Positions 8,427 to 17,493 of a DNA stretch of 64,000 bases are shown piece after piece. The notes under the pieces are model-generated. The model did no database searches and was not told where the DNA came from. It saw nothing but the letters and a program-made list of their open reading frames with translations. How positions within the stretch are numbered: the stretch's first letter is position 1; each line of letters opens with the position of its first letter. A program made the translations under genes and the position numbers. Source of the DNA: Caballeronia megalochromosomata. GTDB taxonomy: Bacteria > Pseudomonadota > Gammaproteobacteria > Burkholderiales > Burkholderiaceae. The stretch spans positions 61,733 through 125,732 of the forward strand of contig LRBF01000273.1 of the NCBI GenBank assembly GCA_001580565.1. The letters are read 5' to 3'.

Positions 8427-8487
8427 GGGGTCGTTCGGCTCATCGCGATAAATTGCGTCGAAGCGAAAAATTCCTCTCACAAAACAG

Positions 8488-8516
8488 TTGACAGTCCTCT
8501 TTAGCTTCTACATAAT
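8488..8516 (+). promoter_or_regulatory. sigma-70 promoter of the tRNA-Gly/Cys cluster
   Basis: TTGACA at 8488-8493, a 17-bp spacer and CATAAT at 8511-8516. This near-consensus promoter is about 65 bp upstream of the first tRNA-Gly. Confidence 0.8.
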
Positions 8517-8580
8517 CTCGTTTCTCTGATGCACGGCGCGACGCAACAAGCGAAGCAAGAGCAAAAGAACAGCAGTAAAT

Positions 8581-8656
8581 GCGGGAGTAGCTCAGTTGGT
8601 AGAGCGCAACCTTGCCAAGGTTGAGGTCGCGAGTTCGAGACTCGTCTCCCGCTCCA
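8581..8656 (+). tRNA. tRNA-Gly (GCC), first copy
   Basis: 76 nt with encoded CCA. Acceptor GCGGGAG pairs with CTCCCGC; the D-loop, the anticodon loop with GCC and the T-arm TTCGAGA are all normal. It is identical to the next copy. Confidence 0.98.
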
Positions 8657-8743
8657 GATTTGAAGGTTTCGATGTCATCGGCGCTGAACTGGCCAGGCGC
8701 AACGAAGCATCCGGAACCGGTAGTTGTAGCGTTACAGGATTTT

Positions 8744-8819
8744 GCGGGAGTAGCTCAGTTGGTAGAGCGCAACCTTGCCAAGGTTGAGGTCGCGAGTTCG
8801 AGACTCGTCTCCCGCTCCA
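8744..8819 (+). tRNA. tRNA-Gly (GCC), second copy
   Basis: 76 nt, identical base for base to the copy at 8581 and separated from it by an 87-bp spacer. CCA is encoded. It is probably on the same transcript. Confidence 0.98.
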
Positions 8820-8822
8820 GTC

Positions 8823-8849
8823 AAAGGGGAAGCCAAGCTTCCCTTTTTG
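8823..8849 (+). terminator. terminator-like hairpin between tRNA-Gly and tRNA-Cys
   Basis: AAAGGGGAAG and CTTCCCTTTT form a stem with a T run immediately after the second tRNA-Gly. It may release part of the transcript before tRNA-Cys or act as a processing site. Confidence 0.6.
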
Positions 8850-8897
8850 TTTGGTGAATCAGCCGGCCCGATGACCGGTAGCACCAGAACCGCTTGT

Positions 8898-8971
8898 GGC
8901 GCGGTAGCAAAGCGGTTATGCAGCGGCCTGCAAAGCCGTTTAGACCGGTTCGACTCCGGTCCGCGCCTCCA
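8898..8971 (+). tRNA. tRNA-Cys (GCA)
   Basis: 74 nt. Acceptor GGCGCGG pairs with CCGCGCC, the anticodon is GCA in loop CTGCAAA, and CCA is encoded. It is followed at once by a strong terminator. Confidence 0.97.
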
Positions 8972-8975
8972 CTTG

Positions 8976-9007
8976 AAAAGCCCTGATCCGTCAGGGCTTT
9001 TTTCTTT
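8976..9007 (+). terminator. rho-independent terminator of the tRNA cluster
   Basis: AAAAGCCCTGA, a four-base loop, TCAGGGCTTTTTT and further T residues, directly after tRNA-Cys. Confidence 0.88.
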
Positions 9008-9086
9008 TCGGAACGCCGGTATCCGCGCGATTCTGCGTCCTGTCGCGGCACGGCATAATTGCCATACTTCTGCCACACCGACTCCC

Positions 9087-9581
9087 ATGAACGACTCACT
9101 CTCCCAACTCGAATGGCGCTGGAAGCGCTTCGACGATCTGACGACCACCGAGGTCTACGACATGCTCGCCGCACGCAGCGCCGTGTTCGTCGTCGAGCAG
9201 AATTGCGTGTACGGCGATATCGACGGACTCGATGTCGATGCGTGGCACCTGTTCGCATACGGCAAGGGCGAGAAGCGTCCCGCGCTCGCGGGCTATCTGC
9301 GCGTGCTGTTGCCGGGCCATCCGGATGAGAGCGAGATGGAGGTGCGCATCGGTCGCGTGCTGACGACCGCGAACTTTCGTGGCCTGAAGCTCGGCAACGC
9401 CATGCTCGAGCGCGCGCTCGAGCACATCCTGAAGCAATGGCCGGATCAGCCGGTCAGCCTGCACGCGCAAGCGCATCTGCAGCGCTTCTACGGCGCATTC
9501 GGCTTCGTGCCGTCGTCGGGGCTGCATGACGAAGACGGCATTCCCCACGTCTGGATGCGCCGTCCCGGCTTCGCGTCATGA
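9087..9581 (+). CDS. GNAT-family N-acetyltransferase, ElaA type
   Basis: 164-residue cytoplasmic acyltransferase. The ElaA-like pattern is clear: LYDMLAARSAVFVVEQ-type helix (about 20-40), YGDIDGLDVDAWHL strand region, the acetyl-CoA-binding stretch VLTTANFRGLKLGNAMLERAL (about 89-109), and the C-terminal HAQAHLQRFYGAFGF motif with the tyrosine usual for the general acid. The substrate of ElaA proteins is not established. The ATG at 9087 is the first codon of the conserved region. It converges with ctaG, and the two coding regions overlap by 6 bp at their 3' ends. Confidence 0.85.
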   Translation: MNDSLSQLEWRWKRFDDLTTTEVYDMLAARSAVFVVEQNCVYGDIDGLDVDAWHLFAYGKGEKRPALAGYLRVLLPGHPDESEMEVRIGRVLTTANFRGLKLGNAMLERALEHILKQWPDQPVSLHAQAHLQRFYGAFGFVPSSGLHDEDGIPHVWMRRPGFAS

Positions 9582-10454
9582 TGTCGTGGCCTTCGGGCCA
9601 GTGACCGGCGCGAGCGCGCCGCGCCCGACACCTTCCTTTCTCAGCCGCGAACGCGCCGACAGCCGCAGCCAGTGGCGCAGCGCGATCAGCGCGCCGATCA
9701 CGCTCATCATCGATCCCGGAATCCACAGCAAAAGGCCGCCGATCTGCTGATCGCGCATCGGCGTGATCCAGGTGAACGCGCGGCCGCAAATCGAATAAAT
9801 CGGATAGAGCTCGTGCGGCGTGAAGAAGATATACGCGCCGAGGATGATCTGCGGCGGGATCGCGGCGATCACGACGAGCACGCGTCTGCCGGGCGCGAGC
9901 CGCGCGGGCGGCGCCGGGCGCGGGTCCAGAATCAGCCACCAGAACAGCAGGCCGTCGATCACCATGCTCCAGTTCATCACGCGATAGAGCCGGTAATCGA
10001 GCATCGCCTTGAAGTGGATCGGCGAAAGCAGCCAGAAATAGATCAGCCCGACGAACAGCGTGACCGCGATCACCGGGTTGAACACGACATCGAAGAACGT
10101 GCGCGCGACGCGCGTCTGCGCGGCCGGCCGCAGCCAGCGCCGCCGCCACGCGAACGGAATGCCCGCGCGCAGCGCCGCGCCGGGATGCGACAGCGCGATC
10201 AGAAACGGCCCGAGATGATGCAGCACGAGATGCTGCAGGCGGTGCATGAAGAATTCGTGCTCGAAGAAATAATCGAGCCGCGTGTGGAGCGCGACATAGA
10301 GTGCGATCAGGCCGGACCAGAACGCGATGCGACGCGAGATCGACACGCGCGCATGCCGCGCGCCGCGCGCGAACAGCACTGCCGCCACGAGCACGGCGAT
10401 CACGACCGTTGGCGACGGCTCCCACGGATCGAGCCAATACAGGAGGGCGCTCAT
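9576..10454 (-). CDS. ctaG: cytochrome c oxidase assembly protein, CtaG (caa3) family
   Basis: 292-residue polytopic membrane protein with about seven hydrophobic segments. It matches the caa3_CtaG family by the conserved HRLQHLVLHHLGPFLI histidine cluster (about 71-86), the HFYFLLS-like IYFWLLSPIHFKAMLD segment and the DQQIGGLLLWIPGSMM segment near the C-terminus. The family is linked to copper delivery or assembly of haem-copper oxidases. The ATG at 10452-10454 lies 2 bp after the stop of the SCO protein gene, so the two genes form an operon with a shared role in Cu-A site assembly. The longer open frame upstream is only readthrough of another frame of SCO. Confidence 0.88.
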   Translation of the reverse strand: MSALLYWLDPWEPSPTVVIAVLVAAVLFARGARHARVSISRRIAFWSGLIALYVALHTRLDYFFEHEFFMHRLQHLVLHHLGPFLIALSHPGAALRAGIPFAWRRRWLRPAAQTRVARTFFDVVFNPVIAVTLFVGLIYFWLLSPIHFKAMLDYRLYRVMNWSMVIDGLLFWWLILDPRPAPPARLAPGRRVLVVIAAIPPQIILGAYIFFTPHELYPIYSICGRAFTWITPMRDQQIGGLLLWIPGSMMSVIGALIALRHWLRLSARSRLRKEGVGRGALAPVTGPKATTS

Positions 10455-10456
10455 CG

Positions 10457-11050
10457 TCAGGCGTCCTGCGCGTGGATCACGCGCTTCAGATCGTTCGCGA
10501 TGGCGTCGATGGAATCGTTGTCGGTCGCGAGCAGGCGCGCGTGACCGGCGGCATCGAAGATATAGACGGCCGAGCTGTGCGTGACTTCGTATGCGCCGCT
10601 CGGGTCGCGCTTCTCCATCTGATACGCGATGCGATAGCGCTGCGCGACCGATTCGATTGCGCGGTCCGTGCCCGTCAGGCCGACGGCGTGACGGTCGTCG
10701 AAGGCGCGCACGTAGGATCGCAGGAGCGCGGGCGTATCGCGCGCCGGATCGACGGAGATGAAGACGATGCGCGTCCTGTCCGCGTCCGCTCCCACGCGCT
10801 GGAGCACCTGCATGAGGCGCGCCATCGTTTCGGGGCAGACATCGGGGCAATGCGTGTAACCGAAGTAGACGAGCGTCGTCTTACCTGCGAACGACTGGCC
10901 CGTGACGGGCGCGCCGCCATCGTCGACGAGCGAGAAGTCCAGGTCCGGCAGATGGCCCGATACGTCGGTCAGATGCCAGGGCTCGGCGGGCTTCGAGCAG
11001 GCGGCGAGCGCGCACAGCGAGAGAAGGGCGATGAGGCGCCGGGGTCGCAT
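10457..11050 (-). CDS. SCO1/SenC-family copper chaperone lipoprotein
   Basis: 197-residue lipoprotein with thioredoxin fold that delivers copper to, or reduces, the Cu-A site of cytochrome oxidase. Signal peptide RRLIALLSLCALAAC with lipobox LAAC at about residue 14-17, then the metal motif HCPDVCP (CxxxC) at about 76-82 and the conserved distal histidine in EVTHSSAVYIFD. The start at 11048-11050 gives a compact lipoprotein signal; an ATG at 11084-11086 would add 12 residues, and neither has a clear Shine-Dalgarno. It is directly upstream of ctaG on the same strand. Confidence 0.9.
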   Translation of the reverse strand: MRPRRLIALLSLCALAACSKPAEPWHLTDVSGHLPDLDFSLVDDGGAPVTGQSFAGKTTLVYFGYTHCPDVCPETMARLMQVLQRVGADADRTRIVFISVDPARDTPALLRSYVRAFDDRHAVGLTGTDRAIESVAQRYRIAYQMEKRDPSGAYEVTHSSAVYIFDAAGHARLLATDNDSIDAIANDLKRVIHAQDA

Positions 11051-11349
11051 GGACCGCGCGGCGAGATGGTGGAACGGAGCGTGCATCGGTAATGGCGTTG
11101 CAGGATGATTCGGTATGAACTCCGTCGCAAAATACACGCCTTTCGCGCGTCGCCAGCGCATCATGTCGCTATCGGCCTATTTTTGAGACGATTTGCCGCA
11201 TGATTCAAGCGTGCCGAAAGGGCATGCGGACAAGGTTGTAAGCTAGGAGCTTTCTTAATCGAAAGCCTTCGCGCGGTAAGATGCGCACGCATTGCGATGT
11301 CCGACACGGGCGCGCGCCAAATCACGGGCAAACCACAGGCCAACGATCG

Positions 11350-12102
11350 ATGCAAATTCTTCCCGATTCCCTGTCTCTTGCCGAGACCGCCTTCTTCTTC
11401 GATTTCGACGGCACGCTCGTCGAGCTCGCTTCCACGCCCGACGGCATCTTCGTGCCGCGCTCGGTGCCCGACATTCTCGCCGCGCTCAGACGCGCGACCA
11501 ACGGCGCGGTCGCGGTCGTGTCGGGGCGCGGCATCGACAATATCGACTCGTTCCTGCAGATGCCCGATCTGCCCGTCGCGGGCATGCACGGCGCGGAACG
11601 GCGCGATTCGAACGGCGACGTGCAGCGCATCGGCTTCAACGACGAGCGGCTGCTGCGCATGGAGCACGCGCTCGAAAAGGTCGTCAATGCGAATCCGGGC
11701 ATGCTGCTCGAAATCAAGGGCGCGGCGCTCGCGCTGCATTACCGCAACGCGCCCGATCGCGAGCCGGCCGCGCGCGCGGCCACCGAAAAGCTCGTCGCGG
11801 ACTACGCCGACGCCTATGTGCTGCAACCCGGCAAGATGGTCTACGAGATCAAGCCGAAAGACGTCGATAAAGGGCGCGCGGTGCGCGCGTACATGAGCGA
11901 GCCGCCGTTCACGGGCCGCAAGCCCGTGTTCATCGGCGACGATCTCACGGACGAAAAGGGCTTCGCGGTGGTCAACGAGTTCGACGGGCTCTCGGTGAAG
12001 ATCGGGCCGGGCGACACGGTCGCGCGCTCGCGCATCGAATCGGTCGAATTGCTGCTGGACTGGCTGCAGGTGATCGCGGGCACGGCGGGGAAGCACGCGT
12101 GA
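11350..12102 (+). CDS. otsB: trehalose-6-phosphate phosphatase
   Basis: 250-residue HAD-family phosphatase that converts trehalose-6-phosphate to trehalose. The HAD nucleophile motif FDFDGTLVE lies near residue 17-25, motif II is VVSGRG, and the distal acidic motif is FIGDDLTDEKGF. The length fits the family. The ATG at 11350 starts MQILPDSLSL; longer in-frame starts lack conservation. The stop overlaps the otsA start by 4 bp (GTGA), so the two enzymes of trehalose synthesis are translationally coupled, in the order otsB then otsA. Confidence 0.95.
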   Translation: MQILPDSLSLAETAFFFDFDGTLVELASTPDGIFVPRSVPDILAALRRATNGAVAVVSGRGIDNIDSFLQMPDLPVAGMHGAERRDSNGDVQRIGFNDERLLRMEHALEKVVNANPGMLLEIKGAALALHYRNAPDREPAARAATEKLVADYADAYVLQPGKMVYEIKPKDVDKGRAVRAYMSEPPFTGRKPVFIGDDLTDEKGFAVVNEFDGLSVKIGPGDTVARSRIESVELLLDWLQVIAGTAGKHA

Positions 12103-13478
12103 GCCGGCTGATCATCGTTTCGAACCGCGTCGCGCCGATTTCCGAAGGCGGACCCGCGGCGGGCGGTCTTGCGGTCGGTGTGTACGACGCGTTGAAGGAA
12201 ACCGGCGGCATGTGGTTCGGCTGGAGCGGCGACGTGCTCACGTCGCATCCGGAAGGCATCAAGCTCGAAGAGCACGGGCCGGTGACTTTCGCGACCATCG
12301 GCCTCGTGCGGCGCGATTACGACCAGTACTACCGCGGTTTTTCCAACGCGACGCTGTGGCCCGCGTTTCACTATCGCCCGGATCTGATCGAGTTCGATCG
12401 TCACGAATACGACGGCTATTGCCGCGTGAACCGCTGGCTCGCCGAGCAGCTCGCGCCGCTGCTCAGGCCCGATGACGTGATCTGGGTGCACGACTATCAC
12501 CTCATTCCGTTCGCGCAGGCGCTGCGCCGCCTGGGCGTGAAGAATCGCATCGGCTTCTTTCTGCATATTCCGTTTCCGGCGGCGCAGATTCTGTTGAGCG
12601 TGCCGCGCCATCGCGAGCTGGTGGAGGCGCTGTGCGCGTTCGATCTGCTCGGCTTCCAGACCGAGCCCGATCTGCGCGCGTTCTGCGATTACATCGAAAC
12701 GGAAGCGGACGGCGCCTTGTCGCGCGACGGCGCGAAACCGGTCGAGGTTCGCGCATTCGGCCAGACGCTGCGTGCGGCGGCGTATCCGATCGGCGTCTAT
12801 CCCGACGAGATCGCCGCGCTCGCAAAGGATGGCGAAAGCGGGCGCGACGTCGAGATCGTGAAGGCGACGCTGCACCATCGCAAGCTCGTGATGAGCGTCG
12901 ATCGACTGGATTATTCGAAGGGTCTCGTCGAGCGCTTTCGCGCGTTCGAGCGGTTGATCGAGCACGATTCGCATCAGCGCAACAACGTGTCGTTCCTGCA
13001 GATCGCGCCGCCGACACGCTCCGATGTCGACGCCTACCGCGACATTCGTCTCCAGCTCGAAGCGGAATCGGGCCGCATCAACGGCCGCTATGCCGAGCTC
13101 GACTGGACGCCGATCCGCTATATCCATCGCCAGTACGAGCGGCCGGTGCTTGCAGCGCTGTTCCGTGAGGCGCACGTCGGCCTCGTCACGCCGCTGCGCG
13201 ACGGCATGAATCTCGTCGCGAAGGAATACGTGTCTGCGCAGGATCCGGACGATCCCGGCGTGCTCGTGCTGTCGCAGTTCGCGGGCGCGGCGCGCGAGCT
13301 GACGGCCGCGCTGATCGTCAATCCGCTCGACATCGACGGCATGGCCGACGCGCTCGCCGCCGCGCTCAAGATGCCGCTCGGCGAACGCAAGGCGCGCTAC
13401 AGCGAGATGATGCAGCAGCTTCGCGAGAACAACGTCTCGGTCTGGCGCGACAACTTCCTGCGCGATCTGAAGACATGA
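12099..13478 (+). CDS. otsA: trehalose-6-phosphate synthase
   Basis: 459-residue GT20 glycosyltransferase joining UDP-glucose and glucose-6-phosphate. The start is GTG inside the overlap with otsB. Family marks: IVSNRVAP at the N-terminus, GGLAVGVYDALKETGGMWFGWSG, the WVHDYHLIPF motif, FFLHIPFP, the RLDYSKGL nucleotide-sugar loop, and LRDGMNLVAKEYV followed by GVLVLSQFAGAA. Acts in the cytoplasm in osmotic and stress-protectant synthesis. A bidirectional terminator follows directly. Confidence 0.96.
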   Translation: MSRLIIVSNRVAPISEGGPAAGGLAVGVYDALKETGGMWFGWSGDVLTSHPEGIKLEEHGPVTFATIGLVRRDYDQYYRGFSNATLWPAFHYRPDLIEFDRHEYDGYCRVNRWLAEQLAPLLRPDDVIWVHDYHLIPFAQALRRLGVKNRIGFFLHIPFPAAQILLSVPRHRELVEALCAFDLLGFQTEPDLRAFCDYIETEADGALSRDGAKPVEVRAFGQTLRAAAYPIGVYPDEIAALAKDGESGRDVEIVKATLHHRKLVMSVDRLDYSKGLVERFRAFERLIEHDSHQRNNVSFLQIAPPTRSDVDAYRDIRLQLEAESGRINGRYAELDWTPIRYIHRQYERPVLAALFREAHVGLVTPLRDGMNLVAKEYVSAQDPDDPGVLVLSQFAGAARELTAALIVNPLDIDGMADALAAALKMPLGERKARYSEMMQQLRENNVSVWRDNFLRDLKT

Positions 13479-13480
13479 AA

Positions 13481-13512
13481 AAGGCCGCGTTTCCTCTCGG
13501 AAACGCGGCCTT
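13481..13512. terminator. bidirectional terminator between otsA and the ABC exporter
   Basis: AAGGCCGCGTTTC and GAAACGCGGCCTT form a 13-bp perfect stem with a six-base loop between two converging genes. Confidence 0.85.
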
Positions 13513-13527
13513 CTGACTGACAAGCGG

Positions 13528-15420
13528 CTATGCCGGCTGCTTGTGCGGCGTCGCGACGATCGACGGCAGCTTGCCGTGCTGCTTCGCGAGCAACTCGCGA
13601 TACAGGCCCGGGCGTTCGCGCAATTCCTGCGGCGAGCCGTCGTCGATGACCTTGCCCGCGCTCATCACAATGATGCGATCGAAGTTCTGCAGCGTCGACA
13701 GGCGGTGCGCGATGGCGATCACCGTGCGGCCGACCATCAGCCGGTCGAGCGCCTGCTGGATCGCTTCTTCCGATGCGCTGTCGAGCGCGGAGGTCGCTTC
13801 GTCGAGCAGGAGAATGGGCGCGTTCTTCAGGATCGCGCGCGCGATCGCGATGCGCTGGCGCTGGCCGCCCGACAGCTTTACGCCGCGATCGCCAACGATC
13901 GTGTCGAAACCTTCCGGCATCGCTTCGATGAAATCCGTGCAGCGCGCCTCGCGCGCGGCGGCGAGGACTTCCTCGCGGCTCGCCTCGGGGCGCCCGTACG
14001 CGATGTTCTCGAACACGGTGCGGTGGAACAGCGAAATATCCTGCGGCACCAGCGCGATCGCGTGACGCAGGCTGTCCTGCGTGATCGCGCCGATATCCTG
14101 GCCATCGATCTTGATGCTGCCCTTCTGCGTCTCGTAAAAGCGCTGCAGCAGCGCGAGCACGGTCGACTTGCCCGCGCCCGACTTGCCGATCAACCCGACG
14201 CGCTGGCCCGGCTCGATATGCAGATGGAAGTTGTCGAGAATCGGGCGGCGGCGCGGATAGGCGAACGTGACGTTGTCGAAATCGACGCGGCCGCCTTGCG
14301 GGACGAGTTCGGTCGCGTCCGAGCGGTCCGGCATGCCGTGCGGCTCCAGCAGCGTCTGCACAGCTTCCGCCAGACGCGCGACGTGTTGCGTCACATCGAC
14401 GAGCGCGACCGCCAGATCGCGCGTGCCGTGCAGGATCGTGAAGCCGAGCGAGCTGACGAGCACGATATCGCCCGAGGTCGCGCGGCCTTGCGACCACAGC
14501 CACAGCGCCCAGCCGAGCAGGCCGGCGGAGAGAATCGCCGTCACGACCGCGTGGAAGAGGCGCAGCTTTTCGAGGTACAGCAGGCTTTGCTGACGCGCGA
14601 CCATTTCGGCCTTCACCGTCGAGCCGAAGCGCTTCTGCTCGCGGAACGTCATGCCGAACGCGCGCACGAGCGCCATGTTGCCGATCACGTCGACGAGCTC
14701 GCCGTCCACCGACGCCGCCTTCGACGCGAAGCTGTGATGCCGCGCCGAACCGCGCTTTGCCAGCCGGTAGAGGATCAACGCGAGGACCACCGACGCGGTC
14801 ATCAGGCCGGCGGCCATCAGCGGATTGACGGAGACGATCATCACGATCGCGCCCAGCACCGCGATGCACGGCGGCAGGACGTTCCACGCCATCACGTTTT
14901 CGGAGGTGTAGATCGCGTTTGAGGTCGCCGTGATCCGGCTCGCGAGCATGCCGGGCTGCTTCTCCGAGAAATATGTGGGTGAATGGCCGGACAGATAGGA
15001 GAAGAGATCCTTGCGCAGGTCGCCGGTGACGATCACGAACACATGCGCGCCGACCCAGCCGCCGACTCGCCACAGCATGTTGTCGGCGGCGATCAGCCCG
15101 ACCAGGATCATGAACGCGCCCCAGAGCGGGCCGGGATGCCCGCGGCCCTGTCCGAGGACATCGATCAGATGTTTGATCGCGTACTGCGAGGCGAGGGCGC
15201 AGCCAACCGCGGCAAACACGCTTAAGAGCACGATGCCATGGGCGACCGGATGCCGGCGGATGTAGCGCAACAGGAACGCGAGTGGCCGATGCGCGTAGCT
15301 CGAGAGCTTCGCGTTGTGCGCGTTACGCTGGGAGACGGTGAGTTGGTCCAATGGTCTTTTTTGGTCGTAGAGCGGTTGAGCGTATGTTGCGCCTTCGGGC
15401 AGTGCCATGCGCGGTGTCAT
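13528..15420 (-). CDS. ABC exporter, fused membrane and ATPase domains
   Basis: 630-residue MsbA-type half transporter. A type-1 exporter membrane domain with six helices (about 45-340) is followed by an ATP-binding domain: Walker A GKSGAGKST, Q-loop VPQDISLF, signature LSGGQRQRIAIARA, Walker B ILLLDEATSALD, H-loop IAHRLST. All catalytic residues are present. The ATG at 15418-15420 is chosen; a second ATG is 12 nt further in and a TTG lies 9 nt upstream. It stands alone and converges with otsA. The substrate is not predictable; lipid or drug export is typical. A 788-bp gap lies upstream. Confidence 0.9.
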   Translation of the reverse strand: MTPRMALPEGATYAQPLYDQKRPLDQLTVSQRNAHNAKLSSYAHRPLAFLLRYIRRHPVAHGIVLLSVFAAVGCALASQYAIKHLIDVLGQGRGHPGPLWGAFMILVGLIAADNMLWRVGGWVGAHVFVIVTGDLRKDLFSYLSGHSPTYFSEKQPGMLASRITATSNAIYTSENVMAWNVLPPCIAVLGAIVMIVSVNPLMAAGLMTASVVLALILYRLAKRGSARHHSFASKAASVDGELVDVIGNMALVRAFGMTFREQKRFGSTVKAEMVARQQSLLYLEKLRLFHAVVTAILSAGLLGWALWLWSQGRATSGDIVLVSSLGFTILHGTRDLAVALVDVTQHVARLAEAVQTLLEPHGMPDRSDATELVPQGGRVDFDNVTFAYPRRRPILDNFHLHIEPGQRVGLIGKSGAGKSTVLALLQRFYETQKGSIKIDGQDIGAITQDSLRHAIALVPQDISLFHRTVFENIAYGRPEASREEVLAAAREARCTDFIEAMPEGFDTIVGDRGVKLSGGQRQRIAIARAILKNAPILLLDEATSALDSASEEAIQQALDRLMVGRTVIAIAHRLSTLQNFDRIIVMSAGKVIDDGSPQELRERPGLYRELLAKQHGKLPSIVATPHKQPA

Positions 15421-16208
15421 GTACGGCAACCGGCATGCGATGCGTCGCCCGATCCGGCGCGACTGACGTCAAGCGAGGCGACGCTGCGCCGTCTCCATCT
15501 CGAATTGTAGCCAGTATCGCCGAGAGGCAACGCGTCTTCGGGCATATGACGTTCGGCGCATGTGGCCATCCGAACATCGCCCACGGCAAAAACCGGGCGG
15601 CTGGCGCGCGGCCCACGGCATGGGCGCGCATTGTAAGCACATCGCGCGACTTTTTGCGACGAAACGCTCGCCAACCAGGCGGACCGCGAACAGAAAAGCA
15701 CGTGTCGCGCCAGATGTCGAGCGTGGCGCTGCACGATGGCCGCACCGATGATTCGCCGCTGCGCGGTGCGTGCTGCCGCCCGGGCAATGTCGAAGCCCGT
15801 GCTCCAATGTAGAACAACCTTAATAAACAGGGGTTTGCAAAATGTATCCCCCGTGTAACAAGGTAAATAAGTTGAAATGACTGCCGGCGTCACTCTGTAA
15901 AAAGCTCCATAATTCGATCCGGGTTTGCCCCTAGGTCATCGACAGGTTTTTGCAAGTTCCAGTCAACCGCCAAAGCGGACGCGCGTTAATTGCTGGCGCG
16001 CGGCGATTTTCGAGATGGAACCACAATTGCTTGGACTGAACGCCTGCGCGACAAACCTGTGATCAGCGACCCCGCTTTTTCACTCGAGCATCAGCCATAG
16101 CGCCGCGGCCACCGCGCCGCGGGAAGCTTCGCCCGAGCCGAGCGATTCGCTCTCCAACGTCAACATGACAGTAGTACTTGCCTGATCTTTCATTAGGAGT
16201 TTCACGAC
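15421..16208. other. 788-bp non-coding divergent gap
   Basis: Only short overlapping open frames with poor codon use lie here. About 15810-15870 is notably AT-richer than its surroundings and may hold promoters. I recognise no RNA gene or repeat. A ribosome-binding AGGAG is at the extreme right end, before the glycosyltransferase. Confidence 0.5.
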
Positions 16209-17273
16209 ATGCGAATCGCTCAAATCGCGCCCCTCCACGAGGCTGTTCCGCCGAAGCTGTATGGCGGCACGGAACGCGTGGTGTCTTATCTGACCGAGGC
16301 ACTCGTGGATGCCGGACACGATGTCACGCTCTTCGCGAGCGGTGATTCGCAGACGTCCGCCAAGCTCGAAGCATTCTGGCCGCAGGCGCTGCGTCTGGAC
16401 CCGACCATTCGCGACACGATGGCGCCGCACATGCTTCTGCTGGAAGAAGTTCGCCGCCGCGCCGACGAGTTCGACGTGCTGCACTTCCACATCGACTACT
16501 ACCCGTTCTCGCTGTTCGCGCGCCAGCCGGTGCCGTTCCTGACGACGATGCACGGCCGCCTCGACCTGCCCGAACTGCAGCCGGTCTTCAACACGTTCAA
16601 CGACGTGCCGGTCATCTCGATCTCGGACAACCAGCGCCAGCCGCTGCCGCAGGCGCACTGGCTGTCGACGGTGTACCACGGCCTGCCGGAAAACCTGCTC
16701 AAGCCGATCCCGAACGTGAAGCCCGGTTACCTCGCGTTCCTCGGCCGCATCTCGCCGGAAAAGCGCGTCGATCGCGCCATCCGCATCGCGCAGGCCGCGG
16801 GCATGAAGATCAAGATCGCCGCGAAGCTCGACAAGGCCGACCGCGCGTACTACGAGGAAGAGATCAAGCCGCTCTTCGCGCTGCCGCACGTCGAGTACAT
16901 CGGTGAAATCAGCGAAGCCGAAAAGACCGAGTTCCTCGGCAACGCGCACGCGCTGCTGTTCCCGATCGACTGGCCGGAGCCCTTCGGCCTCGTGATGATC
17001 GAAGCGATGGCCTGCGGCACGCCGGTAATCGCATTCAATCGCGGCTCGGTGCCGGAAGTGATCGAGAACGGTGTTTCGGGCTTCGTCGTCGAAGACGAAC
17101 TCTCGGCGATCGCCGCCGTGAAGCGCATCGACACGCTGTCGCGCCAGAAGGTTCGCGCGGCGTTCGAATCGCGCTTTTCGTCGAAGGTGATGGCGCAGAA
17201 CTACGTCAACGTGTATGAAGAACTGCTGCGCCAGAAGCGCCGCACCGTTCTGCGCGAAGTCAACGCAAGCTGA
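16209..17273 (+). CDS. GT4-family glycosyltransferase
   Basis: 354-residue GT-B glycosyltransferase. The N-terminal domain begins MRIAQIAPLHEAVPPKLYGG with the glycine-rich donor/acceptor loop YGGTERVV. The C-terminal domain has the GT4 hallmarks FLGRISPEKRVDRAI and the E-x7-E motif PEPFGLVMIEAMACGTPVIA. AGGAG lies 11 nt before the ATG. Codon choice is strongly biased to preferred C-ending codons, suggesting high expression. There is no polysaccharide gene cluster around it, so acceptor and product are unknown. A strong terminator follows. Confidence 0.9.
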   Translation: MRIAQIAPLHEAVPPKLYGGTERVVSYLTEALVDAGHDVTLFASGDSQTSAKLEAFWPQALRLDPTIRDTMAPHMLLLEEVRRRADEFDVLHFHIDYYPFSLFARQPVPFLTTMHGRLDLPELQPVFNTFNDVPVISISDNQRQPLPQAHWLSTVYHGLPENLLKPIPNVKPGYLAFLGRISPEKRVDRAIRIAQAAGMKIKIAAKLDKADRAYYEEEIKPLFALPHVEYIGEISEAEKTEFLGNAHALLFPIDWPEPFGLVMIEAMACGTPVIAFNRGSVPEVIENGVSGFVVEDELSAIAAVKRIDTLSRQKVRAAFESRFSSKVMAQNYVNVYEELLRQKRRTVLREVNAS

Positions 17274-17310
17274 GTAAGTCTTGCCGCCTTGCGCGGCATC
17301 GACTGCAAAA

Positions 17311-17346
17311 CAACGCCCCGCGTGCCTCAAGGCACGCGGGGCGTTG
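17311..17346 (+). terminator. rho-independent-type hairpin after the GT4 gene
   Basis: CAACGCCCCGCGTGCC and GGCACGCGGGGCGTTG form a 16-bp perfect stem with a four-base loop. It has little T run, so its strength rests on the stem. Confidence 0.72.
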
Positions 17347-17493
17347 TCGTAATAGCACACTTGGGTCTGCCTTTCGCGCGCCAGACCGCGCTGCGGTTGT
17401 CAAACCTCTGATGACATCCGTAATCTCCCTATAATGACCGGGCTTCGCGCTGCGCGAAGCGGCATGCATCGTTCGTGGACAGGAGTGTTTCTT

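Noticed and set aside
9454..10437. 327-codon minus-strand frame over ctaG
   Set aside because: It is another frame of ctaG with Arg/Ala-rich content; the ctaG frame has clear membrane helices and family motifs.
15323..15893. Open frames in the gap before the GT4 gene
   Set aside because: Several overlapping frames on both strands, no SD, biased to Arg/Cys/Ala and no recognisable domain.
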